64,000 nucleotides of DNA from Spectribacter hydrogenoxidans. GTDB lineage: Bacteria > Pseudomonadota > Gammaproteobacteria > Nevskiales > Salinisphaeraceae. A model generated the notes under the pieces. The model was not told the DNA's origin, ran no database searches, and saw only the letters and a list, made by a program, of their open reading frames with translations. Below are positions 1 through 9,262 of this stretch, one piece after another. Position 1 is the stretch's first letter. Each line of letters starts with the position of its first letter. Where the stretch lies: assembly GCF_031846275.1 (NCBI RefSeq), contig NZ_JAVRIB010000008.1, positions 1 through 64,000 of the forward strand, written 5' to 3'. The position numbers and the translations under genes are program-made.

Positions 1-1247
1 AGCCGCTGGCGGACATTGACGAGTTCTGTGGCAAGATCCGCGCGGGCAAGGATAGTCAGGTCGACCCCGAATTCTGCCTCGTGGCGCGCGTCGAGGCCCT
101 GATTGCCGGCCGCGGCATGGACGAGGCGCTCACCCGGGCCCATGCTTACGCCGACGCTGGGGCGGACGCCATCCTGATTCACAGCAAGCGCAGCGACCCG
201 GACGAGATTCTCACCTTTGCCGAACGCTTCGGCGCACGCACACCCCTGGTGATCGTGCCCACCACCTATTACGCCACGCCCGTGGACGTGTTCCGCCGCG
301 CCGGGATCAGTCTCGTGATCTGGGCCAATCACCTGCTGCGCGCGTCGGTATCGGCGATGCAGGCCACTGCCGCGCGCATCCAGCAGACCCGGAGCCTGGT
401 CGATGTCGAGGGTCAAGTGGCGCCGGTGGCCGAAGTCTTCCGCCTCCAGGGGGCCCAGGAACTGCTGGAGGCCGAGCGTCAGTACGCCCCGACCGGGCGT
501 GCCACACGGGCGGTGGTACTGGCCGCCAGTCGTGGCGAGGCGCTGGCAGGGCTGACCTCGGATCGGCCCAAGGTGATGGTATCGGTCGCCGGTCAGCCGG
601 TGCTGCAGCATCTGGTGGAGCGGTTCCGCGGCGCCGGCATCACCGATATCACCACCGTGGCGGGGTACCGTCCGGACAGCGTGGAGGTCCCCGGCGTCAA
701 GGTAGTTGTGAACCGGGATTACGAAACCGGCGGCGAACTGTCATCGCTGGCCTGCGCACGGGACCGCCTGGGCCGCGACAACCTGCTCGTGTATGGCGAT
801 CTGCTGTTCCGTGACTACATCCTGACCGACCTGCTCGCCATGAAGGATCCCCTGGTGGCGGTGGTGGATTCCGCACCGACCCCTGAACACGGGACCCAGG
901 ACGAGGTCTTCTGCTCGGCCCCGGACGATCGTGGCCTCTACCGGCCGGAAATATGGCTGGAACAGGTCGGGCGCGAAGGCGTGCCGGACGGGCGCCGCCC
1001 GGACGGCCGATGGATCGGCATGCTGCGGGTGCAGGGCCCGGGCTGCGAGTGGCTGGATCGGGCCTTGGATGCGACCCCCGACGGCGCCGCTCAGGGCATG
1101 CCGGACCTGCTCAACCGCATTATTGCCGAGGGCCATCCGGTGCGGGTGCTGTACATTGTCGGCCACTGGCTGGACGTGAACAATCTGGAGGATTTGCAGC
1201 GCGCCGATGCCTTTGCGCGTGGCGAGCGGGGGGACGGGCGCGCATGA
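1..1247 (+). CDS. pepM: Phosphoenolpyruvate mutase fused to a nucleotidyltransferase domain (5' end outside window)
   Basis: The reading frame is open from base 3, so the gene starts before the window. The first part carries the PEP mutase C-terminal half (DEFCGKIRAGKD, then VARVEALIAG, DAILIHSK), which isomerises PEP to phosphonopyruvate, the C-P bond forming step. From about base 510 a second domain begins with an NTP-transferase signature (VVLAASRGEALAGL then RPKVMV), like sugar or choline-phosphate cytidylyltransferases. PEP mutases fused to such a domain are known, and the related PntC enzymes make CMP-2-aminoethylphosphonate. The usual LAAGxGxR reads LAASRGEA here. The stop overlaps the next start (ATGA), so the genes are translationally coupled. 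The mutase call is firm; the cytidylyl role is inference. Confidence 0.9.
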   Translation, partial: PLADIDEFCGKIRAGKDSQVDPEFCLVARVEALIAGRGMDEALTRAHAYADAGADAILIHSKRSDPDEILTFAERFGARTPLVIVPTTYYATPVDVFRRAGISLVIWANHLLRASVSAMQATAARIQQTRSLVDVEGQVAPVAEVFRLQGAQELLEAERQYAPTGRATRAVVLAASRGEALAGLTSDRPKVMVSVAGQPVLQHLVERFRGAGITDITTVAGYRPDSVEVPGVKVVVNRDYETGGELSSLACARDRLGRDNLLVYGDLLFRDYILTDLLAMKDPLVAVVDSAPTPEHGTQDEVFCSAPDDRGLYRPEIWLEQVGREGVPDGRRPDGRWIGMLRVQGPGCEWLDRALDATPDGAAQGMPDLLNRIIAEGHPVRVLYIVGHWLDVNNLEDLQRADAFARGERGDGRA

Positions 1248-2401
1248 TCCGGGCGGAACAGTTCATCGAACCCGCGCGGGAGGCCGGTTTTGCCTGGTTT
1301 GCGGGAGTCCCCTGCTCGTTTTTTCGCTCGTTCATCAATTACGTGATCGATGCGCCGGGGCTGCAATACCTGTCCGCACCCAACGAGGGCGACGCGGTGG
1401 CCGCCATGGCCGGCGTGGCGTTGGGCGGTGGCTGGGGCGTGGCGATGATGCAGAACTCGGGGCTGGGCAACGCGGTCAGTCCGCTGACATCGCTGAACTG
1501 GGTATTCCGTCTGCCCATGCTGCTGATCGTGACCTGGCGCGGAGAACCCGGGGTAGCCGACGAGCCCCAGCACGAGCTGATGGGGCGGATCACCCACGAT
1601 CTGCTCGAGGCGATGGACATTCCCTGGGAAACCTTCCCTGCACAGGCGGATGACATCGGCCCGGCGCTGTCGCGGGCCACCCGCCACCTGCGTGATACTG
1701 GCCGACCCTACGCGCTGGTAATGCGCAAGAACACCGTGGCCGATCACCCCGGCAGCGGCCGTCGGCCGCCCTTTCGGGCCCACGCCGATCGCCATCGGGT
1801 GGATGTGCCGCCGGTGGATGACGCCCGTCCGACCCGCCGCGATGCCCTGGCCCGACTGATCGAACTGACGCCGACGGACGGCGCCGACCTGCTGCTGGCC
1901 ACCACCGGTTATACCGGCCGGGAGTTGTATGCGTTGGCCGACCGGGACAACCAGCTGTACATGGTTGGCTCCATGGGCTGTGCCTCGTCACTGGGGCTGG
2001 GGCTGGCCCTGGCCCGGCCCGATCGGCGCGTGGTGGTCATCGACGGAGACGGGGCAGCGCTCATGCGGCTGGGCAATCTGGCCGGGGCTGCGGTCTACGG
2101 CGGCAATAACCTGGTGCATCTGGTGCTGGACAATGGCCTGCACGAATCCACCGGCGGCCAGGCTACCCTGGCCGGCGGGGTGGACTTCGCTGCCGTCGCG
2201 CGGGCCTGCGGCTACGGCCTGTCGCTTGCCGGCGATTCGCTCGAGGTACTGGATCGGGCGCTGGCCGACGGCCGAAGCGATGGCCCGCGTTTCGCCCATC
2301 TCCGGCTCAAGCCAGGTGTGCCCGATAGCCTGCCACGGCCGATGATCACCCCCGCGGAGGTGGCCCGCCGTCTGGCCGCACACATGGGGGCGCCGTCATG
2401 A
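1244..2401 (+). CDS. ppd: Phosphonopyruvate decarboxylase
   Basis: A 385-residue thiamine diphosphate enzyme converting phosphonopyruvate to phosphonoacetaldehyde, which pulls the unfavourable mutase reaction forward. The N-terminal part has the family pattern GVPCSFF and the glutamate in SAPNEGDAVAAMAG; the C-terminal part has the ThDP-binding GDGAALMRLGNL around residue 267 followed by DNGLHESTGG. Length is normal for the family. The ATG at 1244 overlaps the upstream TGA, which fixes the start; longer upstream extension of the frame would run inside pepM. It is the second gene of the AEP cassette and its own stop overlaps the AEP transaminase start. Confidence 0.93.
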   Translation: MIRAEQFIEPAREAGFAWFAGVPCSFFRSFINYVIDAPGLQYLSAPNEGDAVAAMAGVALGGGWGVAMMQNSGLGNAVSPLTSLNWVFRLPMLLIVTWRGEPGVADEPQHELMGRITHDLLEAMDIPWETFPAQADDIGPALSRATRHLRDTGRPYALVMRKNTVADHPGSGRRPPFRAHADRHRVDVPPVDDARPTRRDALARLIELTPTDGADLLLATTGYTGRELYALADRDNQLYMVGSMGCASSLGLGLALARPDRRVVVIDGDGAALMRLGNLAGAAVYGGNNLVHLVLDNGLHESTGGQATLAGGVDFAAVARACGYGLSLAGDSLEVLDRALADGRSDGPRFAHLRLKPGVPDSLPRPMITPAEVARRLAAHMGAPS

Positions 2402-3510
2402 TCCTGCTGAATCCCGGTCCGGTGACGCTCAGCCAACGGGTGCGCGCAGCCCTTGCGCAGCCCGACCTATGCCACCGCGAGCCCGAGTTCGGCGATCTCC
2501 AGCAGCGACTGCGAACCGGCCTGCTGGGCGTTTACGCACTGGACCCGGCCTGCTGGAGCAGCGTGCTGCTCACCGGCTCCGGCACTGCGGCTGTGGAAGC
2601 CATGCTGTCCAGCCTCGTACCGCCGGATGTCCGTTTGATCACGCTCGAGAACGGCGTCTACGGCGAGCGTCTGACTCGTATTGCACGTGCCCACCGTATC
2701 GATGTGACGCCCGTGCATGTGGCCTGGGAACAGATGCCGGACCTGACCGCACTCGACGATGCCCTTGCCGGCCTTGAAGGACCCGTGGCGGTTGCTGCCG
2801 TACACCATGAAACCACGACCGGGCGTCTGAACGATATGGCGGCAGTGGGGGCGGTGTGCCGGCAGCATGGTGTAAACCTGCTGGTGGACGCTGTGAGCAG
2901 TTTTGGTGGCGAGGCGATCGGCTTCGAGGATTGGCCGGTAGCCGCGGTGGCGGCGACCGGCAACAAGTGTCTGCATGGCGTGCCCGGCGCGGCATTCGTG
3001 ATCGCCCGGCGCCAGGTGCTGGATCTGACCCCCTCGCCGGGGCGCAGCCTGTATCTGGATCTCGCCGGCCACGCCCGGGCGCAGGACGCCGGCGGTACCG
3101 CGTTCACCCCCGGTATCCCGGCGTTCTACGCCCTGGAAGAGGCGCTGGCGGAACTGGCGGAGCAGGGAGGCTGGCCGGCGCGGCACCGGCGCTACCGGGC
3201 GCTGGCCGAACAGCTGCGCGCGGCATTGGCGGCGCAGGGTGTGATGCCGTATATCCCCACGGATGACGCCTCGGTGGTACTGCGCAGCTACCACCTGCCG
3301 CCGGGTCTGGATTACGCCACGCTGCACGATGAGCTCAAGGCGGCCGGGTTCGTGATCTATGCCGGGCAGGGCGGTCTGGCGGAGATCCTGTTCCGGGTGT
3401 CGACCATGGGCGCGATCGAGGATGGCGACATGCAGCGACTGATCGCGGCTTTCGAACGCATCCTGGCCGACCGAACGGGCAGCGGGCAGCAATCACAGGA
3501 GGGAACATGA
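2398..3510 (+). CDS. 2-aminoethylphosphonate transaminase (phosphonoacetaldehyde aminating)
   Basis: A 370-residue class V aminotransferase. It begins ILLNPGPVTLS, as in PhnW/AepZ-type AEP transaminases, has the glycine-rich LLTGSGTAAVEAML, the cofactor aspartate region NLLVDAVSSFGG and the PLP lysine K190 in GNKCLHG. With a mutase and decarboxylase directly upstream it most likely runs in the biosynthetic direction, giving 2-aminoethylphosphonate from phosphonoacetaldehyde. The ATG overlaps the ppd stop. The last residues run past the usual end (RTGSGQQSQEGT) and overlap the next gene by four bases. Confidence 0.92.
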   Translation: MILLNPGPVTLSQRVRAALAQPDLCHREPEFGDLQQRLRTGLLGVYALDPACWSSVLLTGSGTAAVEAMLSSLVPPDVRLITLENGVYGERLTRIARAHRIDVTPVHVAWEQMPDLTALDDALAGLEGPVAVAAVHHETTTGRLNDMAAVGAVCRQHGVNLLVDAVSSFGGEAIGFEDWPVAAVAATGNKCLHGVPGAAFVIARRQVLDLTPSPGRSLYLDLAGHARAQDAGGTAFTPGIPAFYALEEALAELAEQGGWPARHRRYRALAEQLRAALAAQGVMPYIPTDDASVVLRSYHLPPGLDYATLHDELKAAGFVIYAGQGGLAEILFRVSTMGAIEDGDMQRLIAAFERILADRTGSGQQSQEGT

Positions 3511-3752
3511 CAGGCAAATCACTGAGCATCGTGACCGCGATGACCGCGCTGGGCTTCGCCCCGGCAGCGTCCGCCTATCTCGACCCCGGCACCGGCAGCA
3601 TGATCATTTCCGCGATCGTGGGGCTGTTCGCCTCGCTGGTGCTGGCGATCAAGACCTACTGGTACCGGCTGGTGGGTTTCTTTCGTCGTTTGAGAGGGCG
3701 CGCGCCGGCTGAATCTTCCGAGTCCCGCGCGGACGACGACGGGGATCGTTGA
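3507..3752 (+). CDS. Small membrane protein of the phosphonate operon
   Basis: An 81-residue protein with an N-terminal hydrophobic segment ending in PAASAYLDPGTG, a second hydrophobic stretch (MIISAIVGLFASLVLAI, about residues 31-48), a basic FFRRLRGR patch and an acidic tail. The AYLDPGTGS motif followed by one membrane span recurs in small proteins of exopolysaccharide and surface polymer loci. The first segment could be a cleaved signal peptide. It sits inside the operon with four-base overlaps on the upstream side. Function is unknown; a membrane partner of the following transferase is a guess. Confidence 0.75.
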   Translation: MTGKSLSIVTAMTALGFAPAASAYLDPGTGSMIISAIVGLFASLVLAIKTYWYRLVGFFRRLRGRAPAESSESRADDDGDR

Positions 3753-3757
3753 CCCGT

Positions 3758-4909
3758 ATGGGTCTGTGGGCGGATTGGCGGGGCTGGCGTGCGTTCCGGC
3801 GCCTGCCAGCGAGCGCACGGCGGATCGTGTTCTATGCCGAATCCGGACAGGACTGGCATCACCTGCGGCCGCTGGTCGAGCGCCTGGCGGACGCGCATGA
3901 CAGCCCGTGCTGTTATGTCACCTCCGATCCCCGCGATCCGGCCTTCGACCAGGCGCCGCCGGGCACGCGGGTGATCCATGTGGGCGCCAGCCTGGTTCGC
4001 ATCTGGCTGTTCCAGTTTCTCAGGGCCGACGTGCTGATCCTGACGATGATGGATCTGGGCAATCTGGAACTGAAGCGCTCCATCCACCCGGTACACTATG
4101 TCTACGTCTTCCACAGCCCGGCCAGCACCCACATGGTGGATCCGCCGGCGGCCTACGATCACTACGACACTCTGTTGTGCGTCGGCCCGCATCAGGTGCG
4201 CGAGATCCGCGCCCGGGAAAGCCAGGCGGGGCTGCCCCCCAAACAGCTGATCGAGCACGGTTACCATCGGCTGGATCAACTGATCGAGGAAAGCGAGCGC
4301 CGCGGCCCTCACCGGCCCGGCGAGCCGCCAACCGTATTGCTGGCCCCCACCTGGGGCGAGGATTCCATCCTCAATGCTTGTGGACAGTCGCTGTTGGCCG
4401 CGCTGCTGGATGCCGACATGACGGTGGTGCTACGCCCGCACTACGAATCCCGCAAGCGGCATCCGGAAGTGATCGCTGCGCTGCTGGCCCGTTTCGGCGA
4501 GCATCCGGGCCTGCGCTACGTGGATCGCATGGGCGAAAGCCAGTCCCTTTTCGATGCCGATGTGCTGATCACGGACTGGTCCGGCATCGGGCTGGAATTC
4601 GGCCTGGGACTGGCGCGACCGGTGCTCTACGTCGACGTGCCCCGCCGGGTACGGAATCCGGACTACCAGGCACTGGGGCTGACTCCGGTGGAAGTGAGCC
4701 TGCGCGAGCAGCTGGGGACCGTCATCGCGCCGGCCGAGGTCGCGGATACACCCGCCTGCATCCGGGCACTGCTGGCGGAACCGGCGCGTTTTGCGGCCCA
4801 TGTCGCGCGGCTGCGCGAGGCGCATTTGTTCAATATCGGTGGCAGCGCCGCAGCCGGCGCCCGCGAGATCGCCGCGATCGCCAAGCGCTGTGCCGGTCAT
4901 GCCGCCTGA
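3758..4909 (+). CDS. CDP-glycerol glycerophosphotransferase (TagF) family enzyme
   Basis: A 383-residue GT-B-like protein resembling the CDP-glycerol:poly(glycerophosphate) glycerophosphotransferase family. Visible are the middle motif TVLLAPTWGEDSILN, VVLRPHYESRKRHPE, the donor-site region DADVLITDWSGIGLEF and PVLYVDVPRR. Family members use a CMP-linked donor to add phospho-polyol groups to a surface acceptor. Because the cluster makes AEP and may make CMP-AEP, this enzyme could transfer AEP rather than glycerol phosphate; that is inference. A TTG at 3749 overlapping the upstream stop is an alternative start; ATG 3758 has the better spacing from GGGGA. Confidence 0.85.
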   Translation: MGLWADWRGWRAFRRLPASARRIVFYAESGQDWHHLRPLVERLADAHDSPCCYVTSDPRDPAFDQAPPGTRVIHVGASLVRIWLFQFLRADVLILTMMDLGNLELKRSIHPVHYVYVFHSPASTHMVDPPAAYDHYDTLLCVGPHQVREIRARESQAGLPPKQLIEHGYHRLDQLIEESERRGPHRPGEPPTVLLAPTWGEDSILNACGQSLLAALLDADMTVVLRPHYESRKRHPEVIAALLARFGEHPGLRYVDRMGESQSLFDADVLITDWSGIGLEFGLGLARPVLYVDVPRRVRNPDYQALGLTPVEVSLREQLGTVIAPAEVADTPACIRALLAEPARFAAHVARLREAHLFNIGGSAAAGAREIAAIAKRCAGHAA

Positions 4910-4912
4910 GTC

Positions 4913-6727
4913 ATGACGGCCCGACCCTTCAGCCCCGACCATCGTCCCCGCCCCGCGCTGCTGCGCTGGACCGGCTGGCTATTCGCCGCCAACACGTTGC
5001 TGATGCTGTTGCTGGGGCTGCGTTACCTGTTCTACGCGCCCTGGCCAACAGATGTGATTACCGCGGTGTACATGGTCTGCGCGGTCGTGGGTCATTTCGC
5101 GCTGCTGGGGATGCTGCCCTGGCTGCTGATCGTGGTGCCGCTGGTGTTGTTGTGGCCGCGACCCGCAATCATTCGCCCGCTGGCCACGGTGATGGTTGCG
5201 CTGATGCTAGCCGTGCTGCTGCTCGACACCCTGGTGTTCGCCGAGAATCGTTTTCATTTCAACGCGCTGACCGTGGCCATCCTGGGCTGGAAGACTTGGG
5301 GTTTCGGCGCGTTCTACGCGCTGATATTCCTGCTGCTGTTCTTCCTGCTGGGTCGGATGCTGTGGGCGGCGCTGGCGCGCGGTCGCCCGCGCGGCGGCGG
5401 CTTGTTGGCGGCGGGATTGTTCGGCTGCCTGCTCGCCGCCCACGTGATTCACATCTGGGGCGATGCCCGGTACTTCGTGCCGGTGACCAGCTTCAGCCCC
5501 TATCTGCCGTTGTACGAGCCGGTGACCGCCAAATCGTTCCTGGAACGCCACGATCTGATGCATGTGGCCCCTCGCCAGAATGATGGGGCCCTGGCCGCTG
5601 CCGTGTCGCGTCATTCCCAGCGGCTGGATTACCCTGAGAAGGTGCTGGTTTGTAATCGTGATGACCCACCGCTCAATGTGCTGCTGGTGGTGGTCGATGC
5701 GCTGCGCGGGGACAGCCTGAATCGCCGCCTGATGCCGCGGTTGTCGGCGTTTGCGCGCGACCGGGCCCTGCGCTTCGACCACCACTTCAGCGGCGGCAAC
5801 TCTTCCCGCATGGGGCTTTTCTCGCTTTTCTACGGCCTACCGAGCACCTACTGGGAGGATTTCTACAATCTGAACCGGGGTCCGGTCCTGTTCGACCGAA
5901 TGCAGGTGGCCGGCTACGACTTCGGGTTGTTCTCCAGCAAGCCGCTGGTGCACCCCACCGGTCTTGATCGCACGGCGTTTGCCGATCTGACTATCCAGCC
6001 GCACCCGGCCCAGGCGCCTGATTACGAGCAGGACCGGCGGCTCAACCAGCTCTGGTTCAACTGGCTGGACGCGCGCCATTCCGAGCGCCCGTTCTTCGGC
6101 TTTCTCTTCTACGATTCTCTCAACGGCCGGGAGTTTCCGCCGGACTACCCGCACATCGCCGAGGCCGACGGGGATTCCGCGCTGGCCCGCAAGCGGGGGG
6201 ATTACCGGACCTCGGTGCATTTCCTGGATTCGCTGGTGGGCGAGGTGCTGGACGACCTGGAACAGCGCGGCCGCCTCCGGGATACGGTAGTGATGATGAC
6301 CGCCGACCACGGCCAGTCGTTCGACGACTACGGCCTGGGCTATGTCGGCTATGGCTCCAACTTCAGCGATGCGCAGTTGCACGTACCACTGGTGGTTCAC
6401 TGGCCGGGGCGGGAACCTGCCCGCATCGAGCGCCGCACTGCCCATGTCGATGTGCCGCCAACCCTGCTCACCGGAGTGCTGGGATGCAGCAATGCGCCAT
6501 CGGATTACAGCGTCGGCAGTGATCTGTTCGCGGGTCAGCCGTGGGACTGGTTGGTAGCGGGCAGCTACAGCGAATACGCGGTGGTGCAGCCGGACCGGGT
6601 CACGGTGGTCAAGCCGGGCGGCTATGTGGAAGTGCGCGGCGACGACTACCGGGTGCTCGAGGACGTTCGCGTCGATCGCGCGCGGATCGAGCAGGCGCTG
6701 CAGGCAATGGGTCGATTCTACCGGTGA
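4913..6727 (+). CDS. YejM/PbgA-like inner-membrane sulfatase-fold protein
   Basis: A 604-residue protein with about five N-terminal membrane spans (residues 18-190) and a periplasmic alkaline-phosphatase-superfamily domain. NVLLVVVDALRGDSLN opens the sulfatase domain, GGNSSRMGLFSLFYGLP covers the usual nucleophile position (serines rather than threonine), and TADHGQSFDDYGLG supplies a metal-site Asp-His. The layout matches the DUF3413-sulfatase proteins of the YejM type, which sense or modify LPS, and is also like phosphoethanolamine transferases. It starts three bases after the transferase stop and overlaps the YidC-like gene by four bases, so all belong to one operon. Its catalytic status and substrate cannot be read from the sequence. 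Confidence 0.85.
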   Translation: MTARPFSPDHRPRPALLRWTGWLFAANTLLMLLLGLRYLFYAPWPTDVITAVYMVCAVVGHFALLGMLPWLLIVVPLVLLWPRPAIIRPLATVMVALMLAVLLLDTLVFAENRFHFNALTVAILGWKTWGFGAFYALIFLLLFFLLGRMLWAALARGRPRGGGLLAAGLFGCLLAAHVIHIWGDARYFVPVTSFSPYLPLYEPVTAKSFLERHDLMHVAPRQNDGALAAAVSRHSQRLDYPEKVLVCNRDDPPLNVLLVVVDALRGDSLNRRLMPRLSAFARDRALRFDHHFSGGNSSRMGLFSLFYGLPSTYWEDFYNLNRGPVLFDRMQVAGYDFGLFSSKPLVHPTGLDRTAFADLTIQPHPAQAPDYEQDRRLNQLWFNWLDARHSERPFFGFLFYDSLNGREFPPDYPHIAEADGDSALARKRGDYRTSVHFLDSLVGEVLDDLEQRGRLRDTVVMMTADHGQSFDDYGLGYVGYGSNFSDAQLHVPLVVHWPGREPARIERRTAHVDVPPTLLTGVLGCSNAPSDYSVGSDLFAGQPWDWLVAGSYSEYAVVQPDRVTVVKPGGYVEVRGDDYRVLEDVRVDRARIEQALQAMGRFYR

Positions 6728-8253
6728 GGCTTCGCACGCGTGGCTGGCTGGCCGTGGCCCTATTGTGTCTGTCAGGCGCGCCGGCCGCGGGCCAGGCGGC
6801 CGTGTATACCCTCACTGATCGCGAGGCTCGCCTGGAAATCGCCGCCGAGGGTGCTGCGGTGGTGCGCTGGCAGGCTTGCCGTACCGCTTGTGGCGGCGGC
6901 GGACCCGCGCACACCTTTGCCGGCAGCACGCCGGCGCTGCAGCTGGTAGCACCGGGATATCCGGCGCTTACGCAACGACTTCGGCGCTTGCGTTACGAGC
7001 CGATACCGGGCGCCGCCGCCGGGCCGCGGGCGCTGGTGCTGGAATCCGCGCCCCTTGCATCCGGGGTGCGGTTGCGCCAGCGGTTCGAGTTGCGCGATGA
7101 CGGCCGGCGCCTGGTCTGGTCACTGAGTCGTCACGGTCCGGCAGGCCGGCCTACCGCCGAGGCCCCGGCGCTGGCCTTGCGTCTGCAGACCGGCGAGTCA
7201 TTGGCGCGTTCACCGAGTGCGGGTTTCACCGGCTGGTTCGAATCGGTGCGGGTGGTGTCGCTCGATGAAGAACGCGTCGTCCACCGCGCCGCCGGCGATC
7301 GCTGGACGCCACCGCCCGGGCAGTGGAATGGTATTCGCAACCGCCTCTGGGGGTTGATGGCCCGGGTTCCGGAATCCGGGGGTTCGTGGTCCGCGACGAC
7401 TAGGGCGGTTTCCGACGGCGGCCGCCGGCTCACCCTGTCCCTGCCAGCCGGCGATGCCGGGTTGACCCTGTTTGCCGGCCCCATCGAACCGGAGGTGCTC
7501 GCGGCCCAGCCGGGCGATCTTCAGGCGGTCTGGATAAACGGTCTTTGGGACTGGCTGCGCACCCTGGCGCGGGGACTCTACTGGCTACTGGAAGTACTGG
7601 TGGACTGGGCCGGTAACTACGGCGTGGCCATCGTGTTGCTGGCGCTGTGCGTGAAACTGCTGATGCTGCCGCTGACCCTGCTGGCAGCGCGCTGGCAGCG
7701 CCAGGTCAATATGGTCCAGGCGGCGATGCGCCCGGCGCTGGATCGCATCAAGCGGGACATGAAAGGCGAACGGCAGGCCGAGGCCGTCATTGCTCTGCAC
7801 CGCGAGCACGGGGTGACACCCTGGTATCCGGTGAAGAGTCTATTCGGAGTGCTGATCCAGCTGCCGGTGTTCATTGGCGTGTTCGACATGCTGCTCTACC
7901 ACCCGGGTCTGGAAGGCGCGGCATTTCTGTGGGTGGAGGATCTGGCCCGGCCTGATCATGCGCTGACGTTGGGCTTTTCGCTGCCGTTCTTCGGCGGCTA
8001 CCTGAACCTGTTGCCGTTCGTGATGACCGGGATCAACCTGGCTGCCGCAAGCCTTAGCGGCATGGCCGGCATGGACGCGGCGGCACATCGGCGCAAGCAA
8101 TGGAATCTGGCCGCCATGGCGCTTCTGTTCCTGCTGCTGTTCTATACCTTTCCCGCGGGTATGGTGCTTTACTGGACCAGCACCAACCTGGTTCACCTGC
8201 TGGGCGAGCTGGGCGGGCGGCTTTTGTCCCGGCCGGGCGGTGCACCGGCGTGA
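6724..8253 (+). CDS. YidC/Oxa1-type membrane protein insertase paralogue
   Basis: A 509-residue protein starting at a GTG that overlaps the upstream TGA. Residues 1-24 form a signal peptide or first span, residues about 25-270 correspond to the periplasmic beta domain, and the rest is the Oxa1 core of five spans: NYGVAIVLLALCVKLLMLPLT (lysine at the conserved positive groove position), the coiled cytoplasmic loop, VLIQLPVFIGVFDMLLY, and LLFLLLFYTFPAGMVLYWTSTNLVHL. The housekeeping yidC normally lies by rpmH-rnpA; this copy sits in a phosphonate surface operon, so it is probably a dedicated paralogue serving the membrane proteins encoded upstream. Specialisation is inference. Confidence 0.87.
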   Translation: MRLRTRGWLAVALLCLSGAPAAGQAAVYTLTDREARLEIAAEGAAVVRWQACRTACGGGGPAHTFAGSTPALQLVAPGYPALTQRLRRLRYEPIPGAAAGPRALVLESAPLASGVRLRQRFELRDDGRRLVWSLSRHGPAGRPTAEAPALALRLQTGESLARSPSAGFTGWFESVRVVSLDEERVVHRAAGDRWTPPPGQWNGIRNRLWGLMARVPESGGSWSATTRAVSDGGRRLTLSLPAGDAGLTLFAGPIEPEVLAAQPGDLQAVWINGLWDWLRTLARGLYWLLEVLVDWAGNYGVAIVLLALCVKLLMLPLTLLAARWQRQVNMVQAAMRPALDRIKRDMKGERQAEAVIALHREHGVTPWYPVKSLFGVLIQLPVFIGVFDMLLYHPGLEGAAFLWVEDLARPDHALTLGFSLPFFGGYLNLLPFVMTGINLAAASLSGMAGMDAAAHRRKQWNLAAMALLFLLLFYTFPAGMVLYWTSTNLVHLLGELGGRLLSRPGGAPA

Positions 8254-8337
8254 AATGCTGGCGGCTGGCCGCGGCCCTGTGGTGAAATAGCGGACTTTTG
8301 GCGCCGGGCGGCGGCGCAATACCGGACGGAGAACGGC

Positions 8338-9261
8338 ATGGCGACGATGGCGGACCGCGATGGTCTGATCTGGCTGGATGGCGAAATGGTCCCCTGGCGC
8401 GAGGCCAGGGTGCACGTGCTTACCCATACGCTGCATTACGGCATGGGCGTCTTCGAAGGGGTGCGCGCCTATGCCACGGATCGCGGCCCGGCCATCTTCC
8501 GCCTGGAAGATCACACCGGGCGGCTGTTTCGTTCCGCCAAGATACTCAACATGCCGATGCCGTTCGATGCGGACACCCTCAACGCCGCCCAGAAACAGGT
8601 GGTGCGCGAGAACGGTCTGGATTCGGCCTACATCCGGCCCATGTGCTTCTACGGGTCGGAAGGCATGGGGCTGCATGCGGATGGCCTGAAGGCCCACGTG
8701 ATGGTGGCCGCCTGGACCTGGGGCAGCTACCTGGGCGAGGACAACATGGTCAACGGCATCCGCGTGAAGACCTCGTCGTTCACCCGGCACCACGTCAACT
8801 CGGCCATGTGCAAGGCCAAGGCCAACGGCCACTATTTCAACTCGATGCTGGCGGTCAACGAAGTCTCGGCCGACGGCTACGACGAGGCTCTGCTGCTCGA
8901 TGCCGATGGTTATGTGGCCGAGGGCAGTGGCGAGAACGTGTTCATCGTCAGCAATGGCGAGCTGATCACGCCTGATCTGCGTTCGGCACTGGATGGCATC
9001 ACCCGCCGCACGATCATGACCTACGCTCAGGAGATGGGTATTCCCATCCGCGAAAAGCGCATGACCCGGGACGAGATCTATGTGGCTGACGAGGCCTTCT
9101 TCACCGGTACCGCCGCCGAGGTCATGCCCATCCGGGAACTGGACAACCGGTCGATCGGCAACGGCAGGCGCGGGCCGCTCACCGAGCAGCTGCAGAGCCG
9201 CTATTTCGATCAGGTGATGGGCCGGCGTGATGATCACGCCGAATGGCTGGCTTTCGTCTAG
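8338..9261 (+). CDS. ilvE: Branched-chain amino acid aminotransferase
   Basis: A 307-residue fold-type IV PLP enzyme catalysing the last step of Val, Leu and Ile synthesis. It starts with IWLDGEMVPWREARVHVLTHTLHYG, has the catalytic lysine K161 in KANGHYFNS, the phosphate-binding EGSGENVFIV and DGITRRTIM, and the EAFFTGTAAEV C-terminal motif. The start ATG follows a GGAG ribosome site seven bases upstream. Length and motifs are those of standard IlvE. About 80 bases separate it from the YidC-like gene, and it converges on the acyltransferase gene with one base between stops. Confidence 0.96.
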   Translation: MATMADRDGLIWLDGEMVPWREARVHVLTHTLHYGMGVFEGVRAYATDRGPAIFRLEDHTGRLFRSAKILNMPMPFDADTLNAAQKQVVRENGLDSAYIRPMCFYGSEGMGLHADGLKAHVMVAAWTWGSYLGEDNMVNGIRVKTSSFTRHHVNSAMCKAKANGHYFNSMLAVNEVSADGYDEALLLDADGYVAEGSGENVFIVSNGELITPDLRSALDGITRRTIMTYAQEMGIPIREKRMTRDEIYVADEAFFTGTAAEVMPIRELDNRSIGNGRRGPLTEQLQSRYFDQVMGRRDDHAEWLAFV

Positions 9262-9262
9262 G

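Noticed and set aside
953..1243. Upstream extension of the phosphonopyruvate decarboxylase frame
   Set aside because: It overlaps pepM for 290 bases and is Arg/Gly-rich; the family N-terminus begins at ATG 1244.
7840..9237. 465-residue minus-strand frame opposite the YidC-like and ilvE genes
   Set aside because: Shadow of GC-rich codons; no motifs, and it covers two well-supported genes.
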